A program made the position numbers and the translations under genes. A model generated the notes under the pieces. That model did no database searches and was not told the DNA's origin. It saw nothing but the letters and a program-made list of their open reading frames with translations. Below, piece by piece: positions 20,722 through 31,542 of a stretch of 64,000 nt of DNA (positions within the stretch are counted from its first letter, which is position 1; every line of letters starts with the position of its first letter). The DNA comes from Cylindrotheca closterium (Eukaryota > Bacillariophyta > Bacillariophyceae > Bacillariales > Bacillariaceae). The stretch lies in NCBI GenBank assembly GCA_933822405.4, contig CAKOGP040000002.1, forward strand, positions 419,851-483,850, read 5' to 3'.

Positions 20722-21620
20722 TCAAGCGCGAGGGTTGAACTCGAAGTGCAAATCCTTCAATAGCCGGATTCGTTGTGCATGGACGCAAGTCAGTCTCTTT
20801 CCCTTCAACACTTTGTATTGACGTCTTTGACATTTCACCCACATAGCAAGTGATGGATTCGCCTTGTAGTTCTTTGGGACTCTGCTGTGTCCCTTATCTT
20901 TCCAAAATTGACGGAGCTCCTCGTATCGCTCATCCCAACAGGCAGTATGGGCATCCCATACAAAGCCTAAGTCTTCTAGAGCCCTCTGGCGCTTGTTGCA
21001 TAGCGTCGAATGCAGACCGATCGCTTTTCGCTGATACTGATTGCGCTGTCGCTTCACCCAATTGGCGAGTAGAACGTTTTGGTAATTGTGCACCGGGACG
21101 AGACAATGACCATGCTCCTTCTGAAACTGTACAAGCTCTCCATATCGCTTGTTCCACTTTGCAGTCTGCTGTCGGCCACACTGCGCTTGTGGAGTCGCTG
21201 CACCACATCCACCAACTCTCACCTTTGGGGGAGATGAGGACTGCTGCCTTTCAGGTAATTCTCTTATTCCAGAAGAGCCAATGAGTTGGTGGTTGGACAG
21301 CATAAACGGACTAAAAAGCTGATGTAGGGCATTGATCTGAGAGGGATCAGATGCCAGAGGAGTATTGTGGATCGGAAGAGTAGATACTTTCTCAACTCCA
21401 CTCGGTCCAATAGGTGTTGGATCAGGTATTACAGTCGTGTTCTTTGTTCCTGTGGAATCAAATTGTCGACATGGATCGCAGTCGATTGAAAAGACGACAG
21501 ATTCTATGAATTGTGGATGCGAGGGATTGAGTTATGGCATGCCGATATGCACCGAGGAAAACACCTTGTTCTTTCTAAGTTGAAAGTGAGCTTACCATCA
21601 AGGAAATACGGAGTTTGCAT
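20722..21620 (-). CDS. Helicase-associated (HA) domain protein, copy 2
   Basis: Close paralogue of 18074-19002. Exon 1 is 21620-21596 (MQTPYFLD) and exon 2 is 21503-20722, with a 92-nt intron of the same length and donor, giving 268 residues. Both helicase-associated domains are almost identical to copy 1 (differences include LLKGKILSSINAE versus VLKGKRLTCVHAQ at the C-terminal end). Copy 1 has a longer C-terminus. The N-terminal half diverges more, and the intron more still. Both copies are intact, so the duplication is recent or under selection. Confidence 0.8.
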
Positions 21621-22364
21621 TGTTTTTTCGAAGTCTTTGTTCATCTCTGGTGTCGGGGGTGGTCTGGAAACAAATGAATCCAAATTGGTGCTGTGAATGG
21701 TTCGAAATTGTGGTCAGTTGACTGCGTTCTTTGAGAACGTAATATGCACGCCATCTCGAAGAATCGTCACCAATTATATATATATAAAATAAAATATATT
21801 GAATATGAATTCACAACTATTGATGTCGAACATCGAAAAGAAGCCTCGCAGAATATATATAGGCCGATTCTTTGTTTCTGAACGTAACCACAAACAACGG
21901 TTGAACCTTCTATCCAGCGCAACTCTAGTCGGTTAATAATATATATTATGAAGACGAACTCTTGAGGAGGTATGAGAATTTTGATTTGGGGACTGACTGG
22001 TCCAGTTTCCTTCTTTTTTAAATATATTATTCAAAAACGATTGACCTATTTTGCGTCACCTCGTGGAGCCGCAGTCCGGGTAAAGAAATCCACGCAAACT
22101 TGAAGCTTCAACAAGTCTGTAGTAGACTTGCCAACTGCTTGAGTCTCTATTACTGATACCCACTCAGAAATGCGCGGTCAGCATGGCGGAGAAACAGAGA
22201 CAATACAGAAGATGGCGGTGCAATAATTCTAAACCTCCAAACGGCCAAATCAGCCGCCGTGTAAGTCTCTCTACAGTGTAACTTTTGCGCAGGGAATGGT
22301 CCAATCGGTCAAAGCGGATTGTTTCAGATTGGCTAGTAGAGGCATTCGAAAGCCAAGCGAGATG
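21621..22364. other. Intergenic, AT-rich
   Basis: About 740 bp with AT-rich microsatellite-like stretches (21774-21810, 21940-21950). No ORF or RNA gene is supported. Confidence 0.5.
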
Positions 22365-24435
22365 TTATGCGGCGCGAGCGAGTCTGTTGCTTTGTGGATC
22401 AAGGATAACTGGAGGAATTAGAGATTGCTCAAAAGTACGATTCCACCAAAAAACGTCTTCTCCTACCAGTAGAGCAGGTACAAGTTGCCACAACGACTGC
22501 GACATTTTGTAGTGATATATGTCTACTTTGGCGTACACAGGAACATTTGATTGACTGTAGTTGGATCGTAACCAATATGCTGTTGAGGAATCCAAGAGAT
22601 CTAACCACGGCCTATCATCTTTTCCCAAATCGTAGTCCAACAGTTTCGAGATTAGCGAAAAGAGCCACGATTCTCGTTGGTAAAGCATACGATCATGTGG
22701 TTTGAAACCGATGAACCAAATGTTCCAATCCAATCTGAAAAGGATAGAAATGAACGTGAGATTGACATGAAGGAATTGTTCCAACAGAATTAAGACATGC
22801 TCATTTTGAGCTTGATAGCACCTACCTGTAATGATACGGAGCACAAAAGCAAGGTCGCCTTGCAAGATTTCCTGGTTTGCATGGGAACTCTAATTCGATC
22901 CACCCATACTCTTGCTGACCAGTGCTATTCGTGGAGCTGTAGGCAATAGATACAATGGGTTCGTATCGTGTTTTGCCAACGGATCCAAATGCACCGTATG
23001 TGTTGACAAGCCGAAAGCTGCCAAAGCTAGCATTCATCTGTTGGTGCTGCCCTCCAAGCTGCAAAAGATTGGCCACGACGGGCATTGAGAGGTAGCCAAT
23101 AAGCAACAGTAAAACGATGTATGCACCTTGATCTAGTACCCCGTGGAACCAACTTTGCTCAGACCGGGACTTTGATGGTTCCTTGCTCGATTCCTCGACT
23201 GTTGTATTGAGAGTCTTTGCGATGGAAGACACCCCTTGCCCATCCATAGTTATCACAGTGGCTTCCAGAGCCCCCGATCGTCGTTGTAGAAACCGAGACC
23301 AACATGCATCATCCAAACATGCAAGTGATGGAATAATGGTCAAGTGATTTAGGGAGGCGAAATTCCCAGACAACAAAATATTAACCATGAATCCTCCTTG
23401 AACGAAACCTCCGATCCGAACCACATACAAACTCAGCCGAGACAACATTGTGTAGATCGAGCTGTCATTTTTGCGCCCTTGTGCGCTATCTTTGTTGACT
23501 CTATGATCACATAAAGTTGGGCATAAAACCATCCAGCTTGTGTATACTTGTACAAAGAGATCCAAGTCCACAGCATGATGCAAATATGGATATCGCGGCA
23601 AAAAGTGAAAGATAAAACTGAGGGGCGACGGGATGGGTTGGGTCTCAAAGTGATAGTAGAGACAAGTCTTTTGTGTCCAGCATGAATCCCCTCGGATCTT
23701 AATTAGTCCAGCGCCAATTGATATCCGAAAGCAGAGCCAGCGAAACAGCCAAAGCACAATCATGGAGGGCTGCGTCCTCTTAGACTTTGCCTCATTTTTA
23801 CTCGTAATCGGACTAATAGCAGTCCAAGGATCGCATAAGAAAATGGCCAGGAAACCAGTCTCGAGAAGTTGAGATTCCCATCCGTAGCTGTAAAAGCTGG
23901 TCCCAAGTTGCCCCGTCGTGACAACGGAAAAGTACAAGATCCACAAGAGAAACTGTAGTAGCATTGAATCTTGTTCGAACATCACCACCAAAGCTGAAAT
24001 TGTCATTCCAGCGAGATACACTCGTTCCATGTTGGCATCGTTGTGGTCAATCCACCAGAATATGGATGGGTATTCTTGGAATCCCTCCCAAGACGACTTG
24101 CTGTCGTGTTTCAAAGAGTCAAATACTGCATCAGTAGGCTGCAACCCTTTGGACCCCATCAGCCCTGGATTTTGAAAATAGGCTCCGAGAAAGGCAATGA
24201 AATACATGCAACCCAGTAGCCGTAGAATGGCCCATCGCGAGACATGGTAGCTGGACGACAATGGGGGATACCTTTCCAGTATTGAATCATCATCATTATC
24301 CTTGTCATAACCTGCAGAGGTGGAATATTTTGCTTTGTTGTCGCTCGAAGCGACTATCGCCGCCTTCGATCCTTTCTTCTCTAATCCTCCGTTGTTCGAC
24401 CTGGAGCGTGGATCATCATCTTCTGTCTTGGTCAT
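22365..24435 (-). CDS. Lipase maturation factor (LMF) family protein
   Basis: ER membrane protein of the LMF1/LMF2 family, which in animals is needed to fold dimeric lipases. Exon 1 is 24435-22826 and exon 2 is 22734-22365. A 91-nt GTAGGT...TCAG intron joins APYHYR to LDWNIWFIGFKPHD in frame, for 659 residues. The cytosolic N-terminus (~70 residues) is charged. Several membrane segments follow, with hallmark sequences FRISIGAGLIKIRGDSCW, HFETQPIPSPLSF and YPYLHHAVDLDLFVQ. The lumenal part carries YGWIELEFPCKPGNL and CFCAPYHYRLDW. The C-terminal LWQLVPALL...WWNRTF matches the family end. No lipase partner is in the window. Confidence 0.92.
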
Positions 24436-24663
24436 TGCTTTGTGTTTTCAACACATTATATCACGGAGAGAAGAGATTTCTTTCTTTCGATTGTTTGATA
24501 TTTGGTCGACCAAATCGACCCGAAACCCATTCGATCGAAGTACAGACTGTGTTTTTCAAACCAATCGAAAATCGCAATCACATTTTCTGAAATTTGAAGA
24601 GAAGAAAACTGAAAGGCAACACATCCCGCCAACCATCCGACCATCAAAAGTCGTTTCAGCACC

Positions 24664-25842
24664 ATGGCATCCGAAAAGAGAAAGAGCAGGAAAGAAGCCA
24701 AAAAGGCAAAAAAGGCCAAGAAAGTGAAAGTTGAATCATCTGTCGACAAAGAACAGAATAAGAAGAAGGAAACGGTGGAGGCAACAACGGACGACACCAA
24801 AACTGAAACCACTCCACAAAATTTGAGCGACACTGAAAACAAGGATGAAGACAATGTGACAAAAAATGAGGAAACCAAGTCAAAATCCAAGGATAAAAAG
24901 AAGAAAAAGAAGAGGGGAAAGAAAACAGATGACACACATCAAGAGGATGCTGAAGCGACCAATAACGAAGGCGAATCGGTACAGGATGACGAAAAGGAGA
25001 ATGAACAGGTAGCAGACTCCGAAGCATCCAACAGCAAAGAGGGTGACAAAAAGGGAAGCAACAGTGATGACGGAAAAGAGAGTGATTCAGACGACGACGA
25101 TGATGATTCCGATGACGACCTCCTGGCAGCCGCTGCCGCTTGGGCACAAAAGGAGGAGGAGGAGCGCGCCAAGGGATCGTCATTGGAGGGTGCACTTTCA
25201 CCTTCAGCGGTCACCACAGTCCCAAAGTCTTTCTCATTACATATTACGCAACTACCATTTGATGCCAACGACTGGGACGTTCGACAAGTATTTGCCGGTT
25301 GTCATATTACCTCTGTTCGATTGGTGTATGACAAAGATGAACAAGGCCGCAAGACCCTTTTTCGTGGTGTCGCCTTTGTAGACATGTTGGACCAAGACTC
25401 TTATGATAAGGCACTCAAGTTGAATAGAACATCAGTACGGGGACGCAGATTGAATATTCGACCGACGCGGTCCAAAGAAGAACTGGCTAATATCGTGACT
25501 CAGACCCAAGCGTTGGTGCAAGCCAAAATTCAAGAACAACGAGACAAGAAGGAAGGAGGTGACAGTAGAGACGGAGTGAGAACAAACAGAGATAGAAATG
25601 ACAAGACCAGCAACAAAGAAGGCAAGCAAAAACGCGTGGCCTCCAAGAAAAAAGAAAAGAAACAAGAAAAGAAATCCAAAAAGAAGCCGACGAATGCCAA
25701 GCACAAGACACCCAGTGACAGAAAGGAAGGCAAAGTTGGATCAAAGACGGACAAGAACGATGCCGACCGAAAGCTTTCCAAGAAAGAGCGAAATCGGAGG
25801 GCTGCCATCATTATGAGTATGCGAAGAAAAGGTAGAAAATGA
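24664..25842 (+). CDS. Nucleolar-type RRM protein (nucleolin-like)
   Basis: A 392-residue intronless ORF. Residues 1-170 are alternating lysine-rich and acidic low-complexity sequence with CKII-like S-D/E runs. One RRM spans about 195-272 (RNP2-like LHITQLPF, RNP1-like RGVAFVDM). The tail is strongly basic and ends KKERNRRAAIIMSMRRKGRK, a nuclear/nucleolar signal type. This layout suits a ribosome-biogenesis RNA-binding protein, but a specific orthologue is not clear. Divergent from LMF, with 228 bp between start codons. Confidence 0.82.
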   Translation: MASEKRKSRKEAKKAKKAKKVKVESSVDKEQNKKKETVEATTDDTKTETTPQNLSDTENKDEDNVTKNEETKSKSKDKKKKKKRGKKTDDTHQEDAEATNNEGESVQDDEKENEQVADSEASNSKEGDKKGSNSDDGKESDSDDDDDDSDDDLLAAAAAWAQKEEEERAKGSSLEGALSPSAVTTVPKSFSLHITQLPFDANDWDVRQVFAGCHITSVRLVYDKDEQGRKTLFRGVAFVDMLDQDSYDKALKLNRTSVRGRRLNIRPTRSKEELANIVTQTQALVQAKIQEQRDKKEGGDSRDGVRTNRDRNDKTSNKEGKQKRVASKKKEKKQEKKSKKKPTNAKHKTPSDRKEGKVGSKTDKNDADRKLSKKERNRRAAIIMSMRRKGRK

Positions 25843-26015
25843 TGATAATGTTGAAAGAAGATTCAAAACAGAAATGCTATTTGTCATACACATTAACTGC
25901 ACACAAAGAAGTTACAACTTCTTTGCAACATACACATAGAGAGAGACTGCAATTCATCCATCCAGACGTGGGAACATGTCGTTTTGAACCAAATGCACAT
26001 TTTTTGTTCCCCAAT

Positions 26016-26864
26016 CTACCCACTCTTTCGCTTAGCAGCCTTCTTTTTGGTTCCCCGACTCTTATCCAGGCAAGTGGCCACAAACTGTCGCATTTCTTGA
26101 AAGACGGCAGGCGAAAGTTTGTCAATATTCAATTCACATTCGTCTTCAGTGGCATTCTTGAGCAGAGCTTGTGGGCATTTGGTATCGACTTCGACCAAAA
26201 TCTTTCCCAAGTCTTCCTTGCTAATCTTATACAAACTCTTGGCGAATTCCCGCTTATCACTGAGCGAAATTTTAGCTGCACTGCCCTCTTCCGTACCGCC
26301 CATGGTGACGTCTAAATTGAAGTCGGCCACCAACTTGGAGTACTTTTCTTCCCATCGTTTGCTCAAACTCTGGGCCAAGAGGTGAAAGTCACTTTCATCT
26401 GCATTGTAGGTCATGCAATTGGCCCAAACTAATCTAACGTCTTCAGCAGCCTCTTGGAGACTTGTGTACTTGCGATCAGTAATCTTCTTTTTGACAGTGC
26501 CAAGGTCCATTGGCTTGTCAATGATTTGTGGGTAATCGTAAAGACCTTATGATTGTGATTGTGATTGGAAGGATTGAAGTGCGTCAGCTATACAATTGTA
26601 GTATTACCCAGAACTCGTCTGTGACACATGAGCAATATCTTACCTATTTCTTTCCATTGGACGGGTGTTCGGAATGGTTCTGCATTGGGAAGGCAAATGA
26701 TAGCGGCAAGACAAATCCATTTCTCGTTAGCATGTACTGATTCAAAAGCAAACATAATCCCGTGCATGGCAGATATGACATTTCTTACCTGCTTCTGTTC
26801 TTTGTGCAATTGATTGGACAGCCTTTTGCATGGCCGCCCATTGAGCGTCTGTTGGTGCCGACAT
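26016..26864 (-). CDS. Short BET-type protein: bromodomain plus NET domain
   Basis: Chromatin reader binding acetyl-lysine. Three exons: 26864-26789, 26679-26644 (36 nt) and 26545-26016; introns are 109 and 98 nt. The splices are set by rebuilding the bromodomain start RTEAEPFRTPVQWKEIGLYDYPQ in frame, for 213 residues. The bromodomain covers ~8-112, with PMDLGTVKKK and the acetyl-lysine-binding Asn in CMTYN. The NET/ET domain covers ~135-200 (SDKREFAKSLYKI, FQEMRQFVATCL). The tail is basic (KKKAAKRKSG). Standard BET proteins are far larger with one or two bromodomains, so this is a compact form like plant GTE minimal members. Confidence in exon structure is high because each join restores family sequence. 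Confidence 0.9.
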
Positions 26865-27295
26865 GATTGGATATGTTGTTGTCGAATAATGGATGCTAAT
26901 CGGATAGTTTTGAGACAGTTGTGTCTACTTCTCACGAAGACTGATTATGAGTTCAGGATTCACTGAACAGTCAAACAAAGGAGACGGTCCAGAAGAGAAA
27001 CTCGCAACGATTGATGCAAAATACTGTTTCTAGTTTCAAGGGTCAATCAATATTACGATGGTAGCGGATGGTGTTTGGCATGCGTGTGGTTGCAACAAAT
27101 GAAATAATCTGGGGGAGTAAAGTAGATAATCCCTCTAATGCACCCAATATCACACAACCCCCCCTTACTCCTTTTGACGTACAAGACACGAGGTACAGTA
27201 CTGGATCAGGAGGCTCAAGGCAAACGTAAATGAAAACGGAGAAGTGAGAAAACGGAAGATGAAGATCAACGAACGCGTCGCTGACACTTTTAAAA
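26865..27295. other. Divergent promoter region
   Basis: Lies between the BET-type gene (minus) and the ATP-grasp gene (plus). Includes a C-run (27157-27164) and TACAGTA at 27194. No ORF supported. Confidence 0.5.
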
Positions 27296-28378
27296 ATGAA
27301 GAGTAAAACGTTGCTCATTCTCACCTTAAAAGAGCACGAGGATGGAATATGGATCCGCCGACTGGTCCAATCCTTGCAAGCGACGGCTAAGGATCATCAA
27401 GTCTTCTTGAGCAGTGAGACAGACACAGATACTCCCAACACTATAGTCCAGGAATCGCCATCCCAACAAATTTTCATTCGAGTGCAACCTGTGGAGGAAT
27501 GGCTGGCACAGGGATGGGTAGTATCATTGTCACCTAGCTTTTTTGAAAACGTCATGGGAATCATCAACAGGGTCTCGGATGCGGCGAGTCCTGCACTTTT
27601 CAAAGCCACTTGTGCGATTTTGGGAGCCGCACAGCTCCACCAGATTCCAATTGTCAATGGACCAATTACCTACTCCTTGTGCGGGAACAAATGGTGTCAT
27701 CACATTTTGTTTCAACAGGCTAGACTAGAATCACCGAAAACGATGGCTTATTGGAACGAAGAAGGCGATAAAGCAAACGACAGTGTGGGTCCAAAGATGG
27801 AGGCACTGGCTGCGAATGGTATGCAGCATGGAAAGATTGAAACAGACCTTCTTATCAAACCTAATTCGGGTGGGTTTGGTGCTGGTATCCAGCGTGTCAA
27901 GGTGCCTTTGGAAGAACCGCTTCCAGTGTTTGAGGATTGCATCACCTTGGTGCAAGACTACCATCCACCAAAAGACAATCAGCTGTATCGAATTTGGTTC
28001 TTGCTCGGCAAAGTGCAGTGCGCCGTCGTTAGGTCCATTACGGATAGCGACAATGAATTCATCAATGCTTGTTCAGGCGCCTGCTCGATCCAAAAGCCCC
28101 CTTCAGCTTGGCTAGTCTCAGAGAATGTCCGAACAGAAGTGGAAGACCAACTGTTGCCTTTGCTGGCCGATGCTCATTGCGGCAGCATCGAGTTTCTATA
28201 TACTCAGGACGAAAGCAATAAGCGACTCTACTTTGATTTGAATCTACTCTCGACGCTTCCAACAAGAGTGTCCAATACAGGAGGTGTTTGGGCAGATGAT
28301 TATGATCCGTGGATGGAATTGGCCAATGCTATTTGGAAGGTGGTTGCCGAAAAAGAGGAGAATCGAGCCAACGCGTGA
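27296..28378 (+). CDS. ATP-grasp superfamily protein (RimK-like)
   Basis: A 360-residue intronless ORF with the ATP-grasp layout used by carboxylate-amine/thiol ligases. It shows IVNGPITYSLCGNKWCHHILFQ (entry helix), LLIKPNSGGFGAG (nucleotide-binding lysine and Gly-rich loop), LVQDYHPP (hinge) and LYRIWFLLGKVQCAV. The metal-binding pair is probably the Glu in CGSIEFLY and the FDLNLLSTLP segment. Substrate cannot be told. Distantly similar to RimK or inositol-phosphate kinase folds. The last third was copied by the tandem duplication at 28124-30800, leaving a broken fragment at 29480. Ends 92 bp from the convergent Hsp20. Confidence 0.75.
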   Translation: MKSKTLLILTLKEHEDGIWIRRLVQSLQATAKDHQVFLSSETDTDTPNTIVQESPSQQIFIRVQPVEEWLAQGWVVSLSPSFFENVMGIINRVSDAASPALFKATCAILGAAQLHQIPIVNGPITYSLCGNKWCHHILFQQARLESPKTMAYWNEEGDKANDSVGPKMEALAANGMQHGKIETDLLIKPNSGGFGAGIQRVKVPLEEPLPVFEDCITLVQDYHPPKDNQLYRIWFLLGKVQCAVVRSITDSDNEFINACSGACSIQKPPSAWLVSENVRTEVEDQLLPLLADAHCGSIEFLYTQDESNKRLYFDLNLLSTLPTRVSNTGGVWADDYDPWMELANAIWKVVAEKEENRANA

Positions 28379-28470
28379 ACAAAACTTGCAGCTCGGTTCT
28401 GGTTTATCTTTCTTCTATCGCTTATGTCTATTATTTCCTACGCCAGTTCCAATGACTGCCTACTACCCAT

Positions 28471-28923
28471 CTATTCTGCTGCTTTTGCGGCACCAGATGT
28501 AATGGGAATATATTTTGGCAAAGTCTTCTCTGGTTCCTTCTTTGGGACGGTAATGGTCAAGACTCCATCCTTCAAATCGGCTCCAATCTTTTCCTTGTCC
28601 ACATTGGAGCCAATGGAGAATTGACGTTCAAAGGAGCTAGTTTCAAAGGAGGTTCCATCCTTGGATTGGAATTGACGTCCGCCGCTCAAGTGAATCACCG
28701 TATGACCACGATGAGTATCGTCGAGCTTCATTTTCAAGTCATCCGCCTTGACTCCTGGGAGATCGACCTGAAAGACATAGTTTTTGTCATCTTCATGAGA
28801 TCTCATTCCAGACGGTTTCCATCCAGCAGCACGAGGCATCAATTGCTCATTGCGAAAGAATGGAGTGCGATCGAATGCATCATCAAACATAGAAGTAAAG
28901 GGGTCGTAGAGAAGGAGCGACAT
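28471..28923 (-). CDS. Small heat-shock protein Hsp20, copy 1
   Basis: A 150-residue sHsp holdase that binds unfolding proteins as oligomers. It starts at MSLLLYDPF; the longer upstream frame has no similarity and the copy at 29828 shows the same start. The alpha-crystallin domain covers ~45-140: DDKNYVFQVDLPGVKADDLKM, DKEKIGADLKDGVLTITVPKKEPE (GVLTITVPK is the family signature), and the C-terminal IPI motif in KYIPITSG that docks between dimers. No targeting peptide, so cytosolic. The 5' flank has several TTCGAA-type half sites but no perfect nGAAnnTTCn array that I would call. Confidence 0.93.
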   Translation of the reverse strand: MSLLLYDPFTSMFDDAFDRTPFFRNEQLMPRAAGWKPSGMRSHEDDKNYVFQVDLPGVKADDLKMKLDDTHRGHTVIHLSGGRQFQSKDGTSFETSSFERQFSIGSNVDKEKIGADLKDGVLTITVPKKEPEKTLPKYIPITSGAAKAAE

Positions 28924-29479
28924 TATTCTGTATTGCGGTTTGCTTTGTGGGAGTATGAAGTTGTTGATTTTTTCAAATTGTGAGCACAAGGGAATGATTT
29001 GATTGATTTCTCGTTTTCCATCACGAATGGATTTCGAATTCGATCGAAATGCCAAAATGCTTTCTTTCGAATTCTTTGTGACATCGAAAAGTACGATTTC
29101 GAAGCAGATGAATTTTTATAAGACTATTTCAAAATACATTTTTTTAAAATAATAATGCAGCAAGTCGACTTATTCGATCAACATATGAATAATCATACAG
29201 TACATCGTACTTGCACTGTGCATAGCAACTACCCCTGGTACGAAAAACGTCTCGTTTTTGTGAAAACAGGGGTAGTCACTCTCTCGAAGCATCATATCAA
29301 GCTACTTTATTGGTAATCAAGACATTTGCAATATAGTATGTATGCTGTATGGTCATGTAGCGCCATGTAACTTATTGCGCCTTTCTCGTTTCGAATCCCA
29401 CCCAAGCAGCCGCGGCGCCCAAAATGTAGAGCAATATATACCCTTGAGATCCATTATATGTGTTTCCCCTTTCTTTCGA

Positions 29480-29736
29480 ATGTCCGAATAGAGTTGGAAG
29501 ACCAACTGTTGCCTTTGTTGGCCGATGCTCATTGCGGCAGCATCAAGTTTCTGTATACTCAGGACGAAAGCAATAAACAACTCTACTTTGATTTGAATCT
29601 ACTCTCAACGCTTCCAACAAGAGTGTCCAATACAGGAGGCGTTTGGGAGATGGTTACAATTTGGAAGGTGGTTGCCGAAAAAGAGGAGAATCGAGGGTGG
29701 TTGCCGAAAAAGAGGAGAATCGAGCCAACGCGTTAA
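29480..29736 (+). pseudogene. 3' fragment of ATP-grasp gene
   Basis: Duplicated tail of the gene at 27296-28378, from ELEDQLLPLLADAHCGS to the stop. It has no start, no nucleotide-binding loop, a deletion after NTGGVW and an internal 29-bp direct repeat (about 29667-29725). Non-functional remnant made by the tandem duplication. Confidence 0.88.
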
Positions 29737-29827
29737 CAAAACTTGCAGGTCGGTTCTGGTTTATCTTTCTTCTATTGCTTATGTCTATTATTTCCTACGC
29801 CAGTTCCAATGACTGCCTACTACCCAT

Positions 29828-30280
29828 CTATTCTGCTGCTTTTGCGGCACCAGATGTAATGGGAATATATTTTGGCAAAGTCTTCTCTGGTTCCTTCTTT
29901 GGGACGGTAATGGTCAAGACTCCATCCTTCAAATCGGCTCCAATCTTTTCCTTGTCCACATTGGAGCCAATGGAGAATTGACGTTCAAAGGAGCTAGTTT
30001 CAAAGGAGGTTCCATCCTTGGATTGGAATTGACGTCCGCCGCTCAAGTGAATCACCGTATGACCACGATGAGTATCGTCGAGCTTCATTTTCAAGTCATC
30101 CGCCTTGACTCCTGGGAGATCGACCTGAAAGACATAGTTTTTGTCATCTTCATGAGATCTCATTCCAGACGGTTTCCATCCAGCAGCACGAGGCATCAAT
30201 TGCTCATTGCGAAAGAATGGAGTGCGATCGAATGCATCATCAAACACAGATGTAAAGGGATCGTAGAGAAGGAGTGACAT
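29828..30280 (-). CDS. Small heat-shock protein Hsp20, copy 2
   Basis: A 150-residue twin of 28471-28923. The only residue change I see is Met to Val in DPFTS[M/V]FDD. All motifs are intact. The upstream ~100 bp is also close to copy 1 and then diverges. Near identity implies a recent duplication or gene conversion, giving doubled dosage of one cytosolic sHsp. Confidence 0.93.
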   Translation of the reverse strand: MSLLLYDPFTSVFDDAFDRTPFFRNEQLMPRAAGWKPSGMRSHEDDKNYVFQVDLPGVKADDLKMKLDDTHRGHTVIHLSGGRQFQSKDGTSFETSSFERQFSIGSNVDKEKIGADLKDGVLTITVPKKEPEKTLPKYIPITSGAAKAAE

Positions 30281-30870
30281 TATTCTGTATTGCGGTTTGC
30301 TTTGTGGGAGTATGAAGTTGTTGATTTTTTAAATTGTGAGCACTTGACCTGATTTGATTGATTTCTCGTTTTCCATCACGAATGGATTTCGAATTCGATC
30401 GAAATGCCAAAATGCTTTCTTTCGAATTCTTTTTGACATCGAAAAGTATGATTTCGATAGCAAAATGGAAAATGACTAATACATTGTAAAAAATACAGCA
30501 ATCGACTTATACGATCAACATAATCGTACTTGTACGTACTGTATTTCAAAATACTTGTATAGCACTACGAAAGATGTCTTTTTTGTTTTTGAAAACAGAG
30601 GTAGTCACTCTCTCCAAGCATCATACCAAGCTACTTTCTTGGTAATCAAGACATTTGCAATATAGTATGCATGCTGTATGGTCATGTAGCGCCATGTAAC
30701 TTATTGTCTGCAGACGCTGCGGGCCCTTCTCGTTTCGCATCTCTAGCCGCAGCGCCCGAAATGTAGAGCAATACATACCCTTGAGATCCATTATTACTAT
30801 CCCCCATGTATTTCAAACCATAATTGGTCACCGACCCTAAATGGTTCTTCATTCAATCATTCGGCTACAT
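30281..30870. other. Intergenic, end of duplicated block
   Basis: Upstream flank of Hsp20 copy 2, a diverged match of about 28930-29460 including the GTCATGTAGCGCCATG stretch. No ORF supported. Confidence 0.5.
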
Positions 30871-31542
30871 TCAAGAAGAAGAACCTCCATTGTACATTGA
30901 TCGGTCGTAGCTGAGTCCATAGTCGATAAATAGTTCTTCTGACTCGTAGACATCTCGCTCAAGTATAAATGTAACAGTTCTCGATTCTCGATCTTCGTCC
31001 GTTACCACATTGACATCTCGGCCCTTTGGTGGCTCATTAATGCGGCACAGCGTGGTCGGAACTTGGACAAACGACAAGACGGAACTAAAGAACAATTGGC
31101 TCAGAGGCATGCTCGGATTTCCTCCTTTGCAGTTATCTTCGATATCACCAACATTGTTCGTTGGATCAATAACAAATTTGTTGTCGGAGAATCTCCATAC
31201 GTAGCCCTCGCATTGTGGATAGGCGCGTAGCTTGTCCAAGTTTTGAGTAAGCGGAACCACAACTCCAGGGTATGTTCCAATGGGGGTGCCTTTTCTCATG
31301 GTGGTCGCGGCATAGCAGCCCAATCCTGCTCCAGGAACGGTGCTTTGCTTTACTTCGAGGCATTTTGGGTCCACCAGCAATCCTCCCCTTGGACGATCCG
31401 CAACAGTGATGAAACCAAAGTACGTCGTCAATGCTGAAGCTGCTCGAATGGCCCATAATTCAGCCGGCGAGAAGGAGCTGGCCAAGAGTGGCATAGATGC
31501 CACAATACAGATGGATACGACTAATCGAATGTTCAATATCAT
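30871..31542 (-). CDS. SET-domain protein with plastid-type targeting sequence
   Basis: A 223-residue intronless ORF. Residues 1-25 are a signal peptide followed by LLASSFSPAEL. This fits the diatom ASAFAP-type plastid import motif, with cleavage before Phe. The SET fold follows: GAGLGCYAATTMRKGTPIGTYPG (start), the core CRINEP...DVNVV in place of the usual RFxNHSCxPN, and the end EELFIDYGLSYDRS (catalytic Tyr of the GEExxxDYG motif). SET enzymes methylate lysine. Plastid versions act on Rubisco large subunit or aldolase, but those carry an extra Rubis-substrate-binding domain that is absent here. Substrate unknown. The plastid location is inference from the N-terminus. Confidence 0.82.
   Translation of the reverse strand: MILNIRLVVSICIVASMPLLASSFSPAELWAIRAASALTTYFGFITVADRPRGGLLVDPKCLEVKQSTVPGAGLGCYAATTMRKGTPIGTYPGVVVPLTQNLDKLRAYPQCEGYVWRFSDNKFVIDPTNNVGDIEDNCKGGNPSMPLSQLFFSSVLSFVQVPTTLCRINEPPKGRDVNVVTDEDRESRTVTFILERDVYESEELFIDYGLSYDRSMYNGGSSS

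Larger units (their letters stand above)
28124..30800. repeat. Tandem duplication, ~1357-bp period
   Basis: The block 28124-29470 (3' third of the ATP-grasp gene, the whole Hsp20 gene and its upstream region) is repeated at 29481 to about 30800. The Hsp20 part is almost identical; flanks have diverged with indels. A hairpin at 29229-29275 (9-bp CTACCCCTG stem plus an inner A-run/T-run stem) is degraded in the second copy. Confidence 0.9.

Noticed and set aside
29033..29100. Heat-shock element upstream of Hsp20
   Set aside because: Several TTC and GAA triplets occur, but not with the 2-nt spacing of nGAAnnTTCn in three units.
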